From Sphingomonas koreensis (GTDB lineage Bacteria > Pseudomonadota > Alphaproteobacteria > Sphingomonadales > Sphingomonadaceae), in NCBI RefSeq assembly GCF_002797435.1, contig NZ_PGEN01000001.1:2354501-2418500 (forward strand): a stretch of DNA of 64,000 bases. The letters are read 5' to 3'. The notes beneath the pieces are model-generated. The model had not been told where the DNA came from, did no database searches, and saw only the letters and a list, made by a program, of their open reading frames with translations. Both the position numbers and the translations under genes were made by a program. Shown piece by piece: positions 1 to 8,239 of this stretch; position 1 is the stretch's first letter; every line of letters begins with the position of its first letter.

Positions 1-757
1 CCTCGATCTTCTGGAAGCAGCGGCTGTCAGGCACCGCCGCGATGTCGCGGTCCACCGTCACCTCGACCGCCTTTTCCTGGGTCTTGCCGACCAGCTCGCG
101 CGTCGGTTCGTTGGCGATCAGCTTGCCATGGTTGATGATGGCGATGCGATCGCACAGCTCCTCGGCTTCCTCCAGATAGTGGGTGGTCAGCACCACCGTC
201 ACGCCACGCTCGTTGAGCGAGCGGACATAGGCCCAGAGCTGCTGGCGAAGCTCGATATCGACGCCAGCGGTCGGTTCGTCGAGCACCAGCACGGGCGGGG
301 AGTGGACCATCGCCTTGGCGACCATCAGCCGCCGCTTCATGCCCCCGGACAGGGTGCGCGAATACGCGTGGGCCTTGTCCTCCAGATGCACCGCGCGCAG
401 CAGCTCCATCGACCGGCGCTGCGCCTTGGGCACGCCGTAGAGGCCGGCCTGGATCTCCAGCGTCTCGACGGGGGTGAAGAAGGGGTCGAACAGGATTTCC
501 TGATTGACGATGCCGATCGCGCGCTTGGCGTTGCGCGGGTGCTGGTCGATGTCGAAGCCCCAGATCGAGGCACGTCCGGCGGTCTTGTTGACCAGACCGG
601 CGAGGATGTTGATCAGCGTCGACTTGCCCGCGCCGTTCGGCCCCAGCAGCCCGAAGATCTGTCCGCGCGGCACCGTGAAGCTGACATCGTCCAGCGCCTG
701 TTTGCCGCCCTGATAGACCTTCGAAAGGCCTTCGATCTCGATCGCCGCGTCGCTCAT
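1..757 (-). CDS. ABC transporter ATP-binding protein (3' end cut by window edge)
   Basis: This is the ATPase subunit of an ABC transporter, probably an exporter of the CcmA/NatA type. About 252 residues are visible before the gene runs off the left edge. The Walker A motif GPNGAGKST is near residue 40, the signature LSGGMKRR near 137, and the Walker B LVLDEPTAGVD near 157, followed by the switch histidine in LTTHYLEE. The ATG at 757 places the first beta strand (AIEIEGLSKVYQGG) immediately after the start. A permease gene would be expected beyond the left edge. The substrate cannot be read from the sequence. Confidence 0.93.
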   Translation of the reverse strand, partial: MSDAAIEIEGLSKVYQGGKQALDDVSFTVPRGQIFGLLGPNGAGKSTLINILAGLVNKTAGRASIWGFDIDQHPRNAKRAIGIVNQEILFDPFFTPVETLEIQAGLYGVPKAQRRSMELLRAVHLEDKAHAYSRTLSGGMKRRLMVAKAMVHSPPVLVLDEPTAGVDIELRQQLWAYVRSLNERGVTVVLTTHYLEEAEELCDRIAIINHGKLIANEPTRELVGKTQEKAVEVTVDRDIAAVPDSRCFQKIE

Positions 758-838
758 GCGCGCTGATCTGGAACTGCGCCGACGGCTTGGCAAGTGAAAC
801 GATTGCCGCACCTGCGCGTCTTTGCTAACCGCACCCTC

Positions 839-1069
839 ATGATCGCGCCTCCCGAAGTCACCCGCGTCACCCATCGCCGCGTCGCCTGTGACGGCGCGCA
901 TGCGGGCATCCCCGCCGCGCTCGGCCATCCGCGCGTGTTTCTCGAGATCGACGAGCATGGCTATGTCGATTGCGGCTATTGCGACCGCCGCTTCGTGCTG
1001 GTCGGCGGCCCCGCCGACGGCGCGGATCAGGGCGAATTGCCCGATCACCCGGCTGGCGCGAGCGTCTGA
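839..1069 (+). CDS. Zinc-finger (zf-CHCC) domain protein
   Basis: This 76-residue protein has the zf-CHCC layout: a cysteine (VACDG), a histidine (LGHPRVF), and a closing CGYC pair. The same fold occurs in the 13-kDa NDUFS6 subunit of respiratory complex I, and small proteins of this kind are common in alphaproteobacteria. A longer frame starts at 794, but the ATG at 839 gives a normal family N terminus. It lies 19 bases before tldD and may share a transcript with it. An exact role is not known to me. Confidence 0.8.
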   Translation: MIAPPEVTRVTHRRVACDGAHAGIPAALGHPRVFLEIDEHGYVDCGYCDRRFVLVGGPADGADQGELPDHPAGASV

Positions 1070-1088
1070 GGCCACTATATCGGATCGC

Positions 1089-2510
1089 ATGTACAGCGAT
1101 CCCCGTGGCTTCCTCTATCGCGACGGCTTCGATGCCGACGCCGCCCAGCGCCTGACCGCCTTGATCCTCGGCCGCGCCGAGGATGGCGAGCTTTACCTCC
1201 AGTACCGCAAGTCCGAGGCGTTCGGATTCGACGACGGGCGATTGAAGACCGCGTCGTACAACACCGATTCGGGTTTCGGCCTGCGTGCGGTAAGCGGCGA
1301 GACGACTGCCTTCGCGCACGCCAACGAAATCAGCCAAGCCGCGATCCGCCGCGCGGGCGAGACGATGGCGCTGATCGATCCGGCGACCGGGCCGAAGGCT
1401 GCGGCGCCCGCGCGCACCAACCGCCACCTCTATACCGATGCCGACCCGCTCGACCTGGTTCCCTTCGCCGACAAGGTGAACCTCTGTCAGACGATCGATG
1501 CCGCCGCCCGCGCCCGCGATCCGCGCGTGGTGCAGGTGTCGGCGAGTCTGCTTGGCTCGTGGAGTGTGGTCGAGATCGTCCGTCCGGACGGCTTCATCGC
1601 CACCGATGTGCGCCCGCTGGTGCGGCTCAACGTGTCGATCGTGGTCGAGGCGAACGGGCGGCGCGAAACCGGCAGCTTCGGTACCGGCGGCCGTGCGCTT
1701 TATGACCGGCTGTTCGAGCCCGCGACGTGGAACCGTGCGATCGATGAGGCGCTGGCGCAGGCACTGGTCAATCTGGAGGCGGTCGATGCACCGGCGGGCG
1801 AAATGACCGTGCTGCTCGGCCCCGGCTGGCCCGGCGTGCTGCTGCACGAGGCGGTCGGTCATGGGCTGGAAGGCGACTTCAACCGCAAGGGCACATCGGC
1901 CTTCTCCGGCCGGATCGGCGAGCGTGTCGCGGCGCCGGGGGTCACCGTTGTCGATGACGGATCGATCCACGACCGTCGCGGATCGCTCTCGATCGACGAC
2001 GAAGGCACGCCGACGCGCGAGACGGTGCTGATCGAGGACGGAATCCTCAAAGGCTATATGCAGGACCGCATGAACGCCCGGCTGATGGGAGTCGAGCCCA
2101 CCGGCAATGGCCGCCGCGAGAGCTTCCAGCATTCGCCGATGCCGCGAATGACCAACACCTTCATGAAGGGCGGCAAGGACGATCCCGCCGAGCTGCTCAG
2201 CCGGGTGAAGAAGGGCATCTTCGCCAAGTCGTTCGGTGGGGGGCAGGTCGATATCGTTTCGGGCAAGTTCGTCTTCTCGTGCACTGAGGCATACCGGATC
2301 GAGGACGGCAAGCTGGGCGCCCCGATCAAGGGTGCGACACTGATCGGCGACGGCCCCACCTGCCTTACCAAAGTCGTTGGAATCGGGAATGATTTCGCAT
2401 TGGACGAGGGGATCGGCATGTGCGGCAAGGGTGGGCAGAGCGTGCCTGCGGGCGTCGGCCAGCCGACCCTGCTGGTCGAGGGGCTGACGGTGGGCGGCAC
2501 CGCGGCGTGA
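1089..2510 (+). CDS. tldD: TldD metalloprotease
   Basis: TldD is half of the TldD/TldE metalloprotease that trims unfolded or leader peptides, including microcin and antitoxin substrates in E. coli. The product is 473 residues, the usual family length. The zinc motif HEAVGH (HExxxH) sits near residue 253, followed by the conserved GLEGDFNRKG. The frame is open upstream to 888, but that extension is low-complexity and overlaps the zf-CHCC gene, so the ATG at 1089 was chosen. A tldE/pmbA gene is not in the window. The stop overlaps the next start (GTGA), so translation is probably coupled. Confidence 0.93.
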   Translation: MYSDPRGFLYRDGFDADAAQRLTALILGRAEDGELYLQYRKSEAFGFDDGRLKTASYNTDSGFGLRAVSGETTAFAHANEISQAAIRRAGETMALIDPATGPKAAAPARTNRHLYTDADPLDLVPFADKVNLCQTIDAAARARDPRVVQVSASLLGSWSVVEIVRPDGFIATDVRPLVRLNVSIVVEANGRRETGSFGTGGRALYDRLFEPATWNRAIDEALAQALVNLEAVDAPAGEMTVLLGPGWPGVLLHEAVGHGLEGDFNRKGTSAFSGRIGERVAAPGVTVVDDGSIHDRRGSLSIDDEGTPTRETVLIEDGILKGYMQDRMNARLMGVEPTGNGRRESFQHSPMPRMTNTFMKGGKDDPAELLSRVKKGIFAKSFGGGQVDIVSGKFVFSCTEAYRIEDGKLGAPIKGATLIGDGPTCLTKVVGIGNDFALDEGIGMCGKGGQSVPAGVGQPTLLVEGLTVGGTAA

Positions 2511-3325
2511 CGTTACGCGCGGCAGATCTCGACGCCTATTTCGCGCGGATCGGCTGGGCCGGGCCCGTGGCGGCGGATCGCCCGACGCTGAACGCGATCG
2601 CAGCGCACCATCCCGCCGCGATCGCGTTCGAGAATCTCGACCCTTATCTCGATCGACCGGTCGAGCTTGCGCCCGACATGCTGGTTGCAAAGCTGGTCCA
2701 TGGCGGTCGCGGAGGCTATTGCTTCGAGCAGAACGGGCTGTTGCGACTGGTGCTCGAGGCGCTGGGTTTCGCGGTGACGCCGCTGTCGGGCCGGGTCGTC
2801 TGGAACATGGATCCCGAAACCATCACTGCGCGCACGCACATGGTGCTCCGTGTCGATCTTGCCGAAGGGCCAGTGCTGATCGATTGCGGCTTCGGCAGCG
2901 CGGTGCCGACCGGGGTGCTCGACCTGGTCCCGGATGTCGAGCAATCGACTCCACACGAACCCTTTCGCTTCGTCCGCGTCGGTGAGGAATGGCGTGCGCA
3001 GATTCGCATCGGTGCGGAGTGGCGAACTACCTACCGCTTCGACCTGACGCCCCAGCAGAACATCGATTACACGGTGGCGAACTGGTACACCTCGACCCAT
3101 CCGGACTCGCACTTCCGTCACGGCCTGACGCTGGCGCGAGCCTTGCCGGGGCGGCGCATCAGCCTGCGTGGTGCCGACTTCGCCGTCCACCCGCTGAACG
3201 GTATGAGCGAACGGCGGGGCATCACCGACCCCGATGAGGTTGCAGCGATCGTCGAGCGGGAGTTCGGTATCCGCATCCCGGACCGGCCGGCGCTGCTGGC
3301 GCGGCTTTCCGCGGCGGCTGCCTGA
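2507..3325 (+). CDS. nat: Arylamine N-acetyltransferase
   Basis: This 272-residue enzyme transfers acetyl from acetyl-CoA to arylamines or hydrazines. The catalytic Cys-His-Asp triad is visible: Cys in RGGYCFEQN (near residue 72), His in RTHMVLR (near 111) and Asp in IDCGFG (near 126). The GTG start at 2507 overlaps the tldD stop by three bases. An open extension to 2420 lies wholly inside tldD and carries no NAT sequence. The natural substrate is unknown. Confidence 0.92.
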   Translation: MTLRAADLDAYFARIGWAGPVAADRPTLNAIAAHHPAAIAFENLDPYLDRPVELAPDMLVAKLVHGGRGGYCFEQNGLLRLVLEALGFAVTPLSGRVVWNMDPETITARTHMVLRVDLAEGPVLIDCGFGSAVPTGVLDLVPDVEQSTPHEPFRFVRVGEEWRAQIRIGAEWRTTYRFDLTPQQNIDYTVANWYTSTHPDSHFRHGLTLARALPGRRISLRGADFAVHPLNGMSERRGITDPDEVAAIVEREFGIRIPDRPALLARLSAAAA

Positions 3326-3529
3326 ATGGCGCTGGCAGAACTCGGCCGGTTTTCGCCTCCTGAAGCGTATATCATCATCGGCCTGCTTGAGGCCGAGGGC
3401 ATTCCCGCGATCGCGTTCGATACGGGCTCCAGCATCGTCGAGGGCAGCATCGCCGCGCTGATTCCGGTGCGGGTGATGGTCGATGAAGATGATTTGCCTA
3501 TTGCTCGGGCAGTGATCGGTGTAGCCTAA
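3326..3529 (+). CDS. DUF2007 domain protein
   Basis: This small protein has 67 residues. The pattern of an N-terminal helix (SPPEAYIIIGLLEAEGIPA), a variable loop and PVRVMVDEDDLPIARAVI matches the DUF2007 (putative signal-transducing) family, whose function is not established. It starts directly after the NAT stop (TGA then ATG) and is probably the last gene of the tldD-nat transcript. A small inverted repeat, GCCTAA-AAA-TTAGGC (3524-3538), overlaps its stop codon. Confidence 0.8.
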   Translation: MALAELGRFSPPEAYIIIGLLEAEGIPAIAFDTGSSIVEGSIAALIPVRVMVDEDDLPIARAVIGVA

Positions 3530-3622
3530 AAATTAGGCATTCGTTCGCACCTGCACAATTTTTTAACTTTGGGTAACCCCCGTTCTGGCGCGGACCCGCC
3601 GGAATCCTCACGATTCCGACTC

Positions 3623-3638
3623 TGGCACACCCCTTGCT
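3623..3638 (+). promoter_or_regulatory. Sigma-54 (-24/-12) promoter of glnK-amtB
   Basis: The sequence TGGCACA-CCCC-TTGCT matches the sigma-54 consensus TGGCACR-N4-TTGCW at every conserved base and at the exact spacing. Transcription should begin near 3650, leaving a leader of about 23 bases before glnK. A perfect 7-base inverted repeat, CGGAATC-ctcac-GATTCCG (3600-3618), lies just upstream. Control by NtrC under nitrogen limitation is inferred from the family; no clear NtrC site pair was found. Confidence 0.9.
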
Positions 3639-3672
3639 GATGGCTGTCCGGTCAATAGCGAAAGGGGGCGGA

Positions 3673-4011
3673 ATGAAACTCGTCATCGCCATCATCAAGC
3701 CGTTCAAGCTGGATGACGTCCGCGAGGCGCTCACGGAACTGGGCGTCGCGGGAATGACCGTGACCGAGGTGAAGGGGTTCGGCCGCCAGAAGGGGCAGAC
3801 CGAAATCTACCGTGGCGCGGAATACAGCACCAACATGGTGCCCAAGATCAAGATCGAGGTGGTCTGCGCGAGCGATCTCGCCGGCCGGGTGGTCGAGGCG
3901 ATCCAGGCCGCGGCCAACACCGGCGCGATCGGCGACGGCAAGATCTTCGTGCTCGATGTCGGCCAGGCGGTGCGCATCCGCACCGGCGAGACCGACCAGA
4001 CTGCCCTGTGA
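3673..4011 (+). CDS. glnK: P-II nitrogen regulatory protein GlnK
   Basis: P-II is a trimeric sensor of 2-oxoglutarate, ATP/ADP and glutamine. When paired with amtB it docks on the transporter and blocks it. The product is 112 residues, the standard length. The T-loop Tyr51 that is uridylylated is present in QTEIYRGAEY, and the B-loop motif TGAIGDGKIFV is intact. The ATG at 3673 follows a purine-rich site (AAAGGGGGCGGA); a TTG in frame at 3634 lies inside the sigma-54 promoter and is rejected. The stop is 14 bases before amtB. Confidence 0.96.
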   Translation: MKLVIAIIKPFKLDDVREALTELGVAGMTVTEVKGFGRQKGQTEIYRGAEYSTNMVPKIKIEVVCASDLAGRVVEAIQAAANTGAIGDGKIFVLDVGQAVRIRTGETDQTAL

Positions 4012-4025
4012 TGTCAGGAGCTCCG

Positions 4026-5495
4026 ATGAAGGGGGTATCGATGAAGAATGGCTTGAAACTGGCCGCCGGCGTGGGTGCCACGCTGCTTGCGGCCTTGCCC
4101 GCCTGGGCACAGGATGCGGCGGGCAACGTCGCCGAAACCGTCACGGAAACGGCGTCGGCTGCCGCTGCGGCGTTCGTGCCGACGGCCGAGATGGTCAACA
4201 AGGGCGACGTTGCCTGGATGCTGGTCGCGTCAGCCTTCGTGCTGATGATGTCGGTTCCGGCGCTTGCGCTCTTCTATGGCGGCCTGGTCCGCACCAAGAA
4301 CATGCTGTCGGTGCTGATGCAGGTGCTGACCATCGTCTGCGTCGCGGCGCTGGTCTGGTTCGCCTGGGGCTATTCGATGACGTTCACCAGCGGCGGCGAC
4401 TGGAACAAGGTCGTCGGTGGCTTCTCCAAGGTCTTCCTGAAGGGCGTCGATCCGACCACTTTCGCGGCGACCTTCTCCAACGGGGTCTATCTGCCCGAAT
4501 ATATCTTCGTGATCTTCCAGATGACCTTCGCGTGCATCACGCCGGCGCTGATCGTCGGGGCATTCGCCGAGCGCGTGAAGTTCACGCCCCTGGTCATCTT
4601 CGTGGTCGCGTGGCTGACGCTCGCCTATTTCCCGATCGCGCATATGGTCTGGTACTGGGCGGGACCGGACTTCCTGCATGCCGCGCCCGACGACAGCGGC
4701 CTGTTGTGGGGCTGGGGCGCGCTCGACTTCGCAGGCGGTACCGTGGTCCACATCAATGCGGGCATCGCCGGACTGGTCGGCTGTCTCGTGATCGGCCCGC
4801 GCCTCGGCTACAAGAGCGAGCCGATGCCGCCCCATTCGCTGGTCATGACCATGATCGGCGCCTCGCTGCTGTGGATCGGCTGGTTCGGCTTCAACGCCGG
4901 GTCGGGGCTGGAGGCCAATGCGTTCGGCGCGCTCGCCTTCATCAACACCTTCACCGCCACTGCGGCGGCGGGTGTTACCTGGGCGGTGATCGAGCAGATC
5001 ATCCACAAGAAGCCGTCGCTGCTTGGCGCGGCCTCGGGCGTCGTCGCCGGTCTGGTCGCGATCACTCCGGCGGCGGGCTTCGCCCATCCCGGCACGGCGA
5101 TCCTGCTGGGCGCCGTCGCGTCGGCGATCTGCTTCGTCTTCGTGACCACCGTGAAGAACAAGCTGAAGTATGACGACACGCTCGACGTGTTCGGCATCCA
5201 TTGCGTTGGCGGCATCGTCGGCGCGATCGGCACGGGCATCGTCGCGGACCCTGCGATCGGCGGTCAGGGCTGGATCGACTATACCGCGCCGGTCGCCAAG
5301 GCCGGTGCCTATGACATGGCCGGGCAGGTGATGACCCAGCTCTGGGCCGTCGGCACCACGGTGCTGTGGACCGGCGTCGTCAGCACCGTGCTGTTCCTCG
5401 CGCTCAAGCACACGATCGGTCTTCGCCCGAGCAAGGAAGTCGAAACCGAGGGTCTCGACATCAACGAACACGGCGAACGCGCCTATAATTACTGA
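4026..5495 (+). CDS. amtB: Ammonium transporter AmtB
   Basis: This inner-membrane ammonium channel has about 489 residues, with a cleavable signal peptide ending ALPAWAQ and eleven expected membrane helices. The conserved pore histidines are in VVHINAG (near residue 241) and FGIHCVGG (near 391). Family segments FYGGLVRTKN and GWFGFNAGS are present. Starts are possible at 4011, 4026 and 4041; the ATG at 4026 has AGGAG five bases upstream and is preferred. It is the second gene of the sigma-54 operon and is followed by a strong terminator. Confidence 0.95.
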   Translation: MKGVSMKNGLKLAAGVGATLLAALPAWAQDAAGNVAETVTETASAAAAAFVPTAEMVNKGDVAWMLVASAFVLMMSVPALALFYGGLVRTKNMLSVLMQVLTIVCVAALVWFAWGYSMTFTSGGDWNKVVGGFSKVFLKGVDPTTFAATFSNGVYLPEYIFVIFQMTFACITPALIVGAFAERVKFTPLVIFVVAWLTLAYFPIAHMVWYWAGPDFLHAAPDDSGLLWGWGALDFAGGTVVHINAGIAGLVGCLVIGPRLGYKSEPMPPHSLVMTMIGASLLWIGWFGFNAGSGLEANAFGALAFINTFTATAAAGVTWAVIEQIIHKKPSLLGAASGVVAGLVAITPAAGFAHPGTAILLGAVASAICFVFVTTVKNKLKYDDTLDVFGIHCVGGIVGAIGTGIVADPAIGGQGWIDYTAPVAKAGAYDMAGQVMTQLWAVGTTVLWTGVVSTVLFLALKHTIGLRPSKEVETEGLDINEHGERAYNY

Positions 5496-5553
5496 AAGAG
5501 ATCGGGGCTGCGCCGCGGCGTGGCCCCCCAATTCGTTCCTCCTGCGGACGACT

Positions 5554-5584
5554 GGGCCGGTGGCAAGACCACCGGCCCTTTTTT
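5554..5584 (+). terminator. Rho-independent terminator after amtB
   Basis: A perfect 10-base-pair stem (GGGCCGGTGG / CCACCGGCCC) with loop CAAGA is followed by six T. It lies 58 bases after the amtB stop. Confidence 0.93.
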
Positions 5585-5592
5585 GTGGCGGC

Positions 5593-5660
5593 ACCGGCCC
5601 GCTCCCCCACCCGGCCACCCATCAAGATATACTGGCGTGGGTGGCCGGGTTGGGGGGCGG
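5593..5660 (+). repeat. Palindromic intergenic repeat, copy A
   Basis: This is a long imperfect inverted repeat. The inner 13 bases ACCCGGCCACCCA (5609-5621) pair perfectly with TGGGTGGCCGGGT (5638-5650), and the arms continue for six more pairs after one mismatch. The loop is 16 bases. A related element, in the opposite orientation, lies at 40041-40107: both carry CCGGCCCGCTCCCCCAC, a GATAT-centred loop and a GGGTGG-x-CGGGT arm. It sits just after the 3' end of the GMC oxidoreductase gene and could also act as its terminator. Confidence 0.7.
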
Positions 5661-5666
5661 AGCCGT

Positions 5667-7247
5667 CTACTCGCTAAGGTCCGCGCGGATGAAGTCGGCG
5701 CAGCGTTCGCCGATCATGATGCTGGGGGCATTGGTGTTGCCACTGATCAGCCGCGGCATCACGGAAGCGTCTGCGACATACAGGCCATCGACGCCGCGCA
5801 CGCGCAGTTTCGGATCGCACACCGCGCGATCGTCCGACCCCATCCGTGCAGTGCCGACGGGGTGGTAGATGGTATCGGCGCGCGCGCGGATCAGCCGCTC
5901 GAGCGCGGCATCGTCGTTGCGGTCGAGCGGGTAGCGGTCGCGTCCGCCGAATGCCGTGAGCGGTTCCGCGTCGAGGATGCGGTACATCGCCCGCACGCCC
6001 TTGATCAGCAGATCGACGTCGCGCCGGTCGGTGAGGAAGCCGGGATCGATCAGCGGCGCCGCGCGCGGATCGGGCGAGGCGAGCCGCACCGTCCCGCGGC
6101 TTTCGGGCCGCAGCACGCAGGCATGGCAGCTATAGCCATGCGTCTTGATCTTGGCGCGGCCGTGATCCTCGACGATCGCGACCAGGAAATGGAGCTGGAT
6201 ATCGGGTGCTGGCAACTCCGGACGGGTGCGCAGGAACGCGCCGGCTTCGGCAAAGGGTGAGGTCATCGGCCCGCTGCGCGTGCGGAACCAGCGGGCCATC
6301 GCGCCGAGCCCCTTGAGCGAGCCGATCAGCGACCGGCCGAGGAACTGCGTGCCCTTGGTCTCGAACGCCGCGACATAGTCGAGATGATCCTGGAGGTTGC
6401 CGCCGACTTCGCCGCGATCGATGCGAACGGTGAGGCCGTGCTCCTGCAGATGCGCGCCCGGGCCGATGCCCGACAGCATCAGCAGCTGCGCGGTTCCGAA
6501 CACCCCGCCCGCAAGCACCACCGCGCGGCGGGCGCGGATCATCTTCGACTGGCCACCGCGCGAATAGGCGACCCCCCAGGCACGACCGTCTTCGAAGAGC
6601 ACACGCTCGACGACCGTGTCGCACAGGATCTCGAGATTGGGGCGCGGGGTCAGGTAGCCGCGCGCCGCGGTCCAGCGCTCGCCATCCTTCTGCGTCACCT
6701 GATAGATGCCGGCGCCTTCCTGACGCACGCCGTTGAAATCGTCGTTGCGCGGAATCTGAAGCGACGCCGCGGCATCGACAAAGGCCTGACTTCCCGGATG
6801 GACGAAACTCTGGTCGCTCACCTGCAGCGGCCCGTCCCCGCCATGCCACTGGCTCGCGCCGCGCTGGTTGGTCTCGCTCCGCTTGAACACCGGAAGGACA
6901 TCGGCCCAGCCCCAGCCGCTGGCGCCGAGCGCTTCCCAATTGTCGTAATCCCACGGGTTGCCGCGGATATAGAGCATCGCGTTGATCGCGCTCGATCCGC
7001 CAAGGCCCTTGCCGCGCGGCTGATAGCCGCGACGGCCGTTGAGGCCGGGCTGGGGAACGGTTTCATAGGCCCAGTTGGTCGCCGGGGTCTGCATCGCGAT
7101 CGCGCCGGGCATCAATGTGCGGAACCCGGTATTGCGACCCCCCGCCTCCAGCACCGCGACGCTGTACTTGCCGTCCTCGCTCAGGCGGCCCGCGGCGGCG
7201 CTGCCTCCGGATCCGGCCCCGATGACGACGATGTCGGCTTCTTCCAT
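5667..7247 (-). CDS. GMC family oxidoreductase (choline dehydrogenase-like)
   Basis: This FAD-dependent alcohol dehydrogenase of the glucose-methanol-choline family has 526 residues. The Rossmann motif VVIGAGSGGSAAAGRL starts at residue 6, and the GMC signature GLGGSSAINAMLYIRGNPWDY lies near residue 80. The C terminus carries the active-site His region (YHPVGTARMG) and SGNTNAPSIMIGER. The ATG at 7247 is fixed by the FAD motif. This start lies inside the 3' end of the upstream hydroxylase gene, a 67-base overlap, so the two are probably cotranscribed. The alcohol substrate is not known. Confidence 0.92.
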   Translation of the reverse strand: MEEADIVVIGAGSGGSAAAGRLSEDGKYSVAVLEAGGRNTGFRTLMPGAIAMQTPATNWAYETVPQPGLNGRRGYQPRGKGLGGSSAINAMLYIRGNPWDYDNWEALGASGWGWADVLPVFKRSETNQRGASQWHGGDGPLQVSDQSFVHPGSQAFVDAAASLQIPRNDDFNGVRQEGAGIYQVTQKDGERWTAARGYLTPRPNLEILCDTVVERVLFEDGRAWGVAYSRGGQSKMIRARRAVVLAGGVFGTAQLLMLSGIGPGAHLQEHGLTVRIDRGEVGGNLQDHLDYVAAFETKGTQFLGRSLIGSLKGLGAMARWFRTRSGPMTSPFAEAGAFLRTRPELPAPDIQLHFLVAIVEDHGRAKIKTHGYSCHACVLRPESRGTVRLASPDPRAAPLIDPGFLTDRRDVDLLIKGVRAMYRILDAEPLTAFGGRDRYPLDRNDDAALERLIRARADTIYHPVGTARMGSDDRAVCDPKLRVRGVDGLYVADASVMPRLISGNTNAPSIMIGERCADFIRADLSE

Positions 7248-8182
7248 GGCTCCCCCCGGTCGCTTGCTTCGTTGTCGCCGTCCGCGCTCGCGGACGCGCT
7301 TTGGCGCGCCAGCCAGCGTGCCTTGATGGTTTCGGACGTATCGCGGCTGCCGTCGTGGCTCCAGCCCGGCGGGCCGAACATATAGCCGAGGCGCGCCTTG
7401 AGCCCCGGCGCGGTCCGCACGTCCTTTGCGATGCCCCACCATTCGTGGAACGCAGCCCGCAGGATGCTGAAATCAGGCAAATTGTGGACGATGCCGTAGC
7501 GCGGCCGATCATCGTCGCGCTCGGGTTCGAACGTTCCGAACATCTTGTCCCAGACGATGAAGACGCCGGCATAGTTCTTGTCGAGATAGCGCGCGTTGGT
7601 CGCGTGGTGGACCCGATGGTGCGAGGGCGTGTTCATCACCGCTTCGAACCAGCGCGGCGTCCGGCCGATCACCTCGGTGTGGATCCAGAACTGATAGACA
7701 AGGTTGAGGCCCGCGCAGAAGAAGACCATCGCGGGCGGAAAGCCGATCAGGAACAGCGGCAGGCGGAAGACGAAGCCGAGGCTGAAAAAGCCGGTCCAGG
7801 TCTGACGCAGCGCGGTCGTGAGATTATAGTGCTGGCTCGAATGGTGGATGACATGGCTCGCCCAGAACCACCGCACGCGATGCGCCGAGCGGTGAAAGAC
7901 GTAATAGGCCAGATCGTCGAGCACGAAGGCGAGCACGAACCAGTACCAGGCGTAGGAAATGTCGAAGAGCCGGAACTGGTGCACCCAGGTGGCCAGCGCG
8001 AACACCATCCCTCCGGCCAGCACGCTTGCGATGGTGCTGCCGAAGCCGAGCATCAGCGATGTCAGCGTATCGCGCGGGCAATAGCGGCTGCGATCCTTGG
8101 CGCGTGCGACCAGCATCTCCGCCAGCACAAGCGCGACGAAGGCGGGAATGGCCAGATCGACGGGATCGGGCAGGTCGGGCAT
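7181..8182 (-). CDS. Sterol desaturase/fatty acid hydroxylase family membrane protein
   Basis: This integral-membrane di-iron enzyme has 333 residues. The histidine clusters that bind iron are visible as HRSAH, HVIHHSSQHYN and HRVHH. Several hydrophobic segments precede and separate them. The ATG at 8182 has AAGGAGAG directly upstream; a TTG start at 8221 is rejected. The last 20 or so residues (rich in Ser, Pro, Ala) are encoded in DNA that also codes for the FAD motif of the GMC gene. A hydroxylation or desaturation of a lipid is inferred; the substrate is unknown. Confidence 0.9.
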   Translation of the reverse strand: MPDLPDPVDLAIPAFVALVLAEMLVARAKDRSRYCPRDTLTSLMLGFGSTIASVLAGGMVFALATWVHQFRLFDISYAWYWFVLAFVLDDLAYYVFHRSAHRVRWFWASHVIHHSSQHYNLTTALRQTWTGFFSLGFVFRLPLFLIGFPPAMVFFCAGLNLVYQFWIHTEVIGRTPRWFEAVMNTPSHHRVHHATNARYLDKNYAGVFIVWDKMFGTFEPERDDDRPRYGIVHNLPDFSILRAAFHEWWGIAKDVRTAPGLKARLGYMFGPPGWSHDGSRDTSETIKARWLARQSASASADGDNEASDRGEPWKKPTSSSSGPDPEAAPPRAA

Positions 8183-8190
8183 CACTCTCC

Positions 8191-8204
8191 TTACACACGT
8201 GTAA
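8191..8204. promoter_or_regulatory. TTACAC-AC-GTGTAA inverted repeat, possible repressor site
   Basis: Six-base arms TTACAC and GTGTAA flank two bases. The repeat lies directly against the Shine-Dalgarno sequence of the fatty acid hydroxylase gene (start 8182). Short ACAC...GTGT palindromes at this position are typical of TetR-type operators, but no regulator gene lies nearby, so the assignment is only a suggestion. Confidence 0.4.
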
Positions 8205-8239
8205 ATAAGCGTGTTGCGCAAGGAAGCGCAATGGGGCGA

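Noticed and set aside
3541..3600. NtrC enhancer site upstream of the sigma-54 promoter
   Set aside because: GCACCTGCAC near 3557 is only a partial match and lacks the paired TGGTGC arm, so no site was called.
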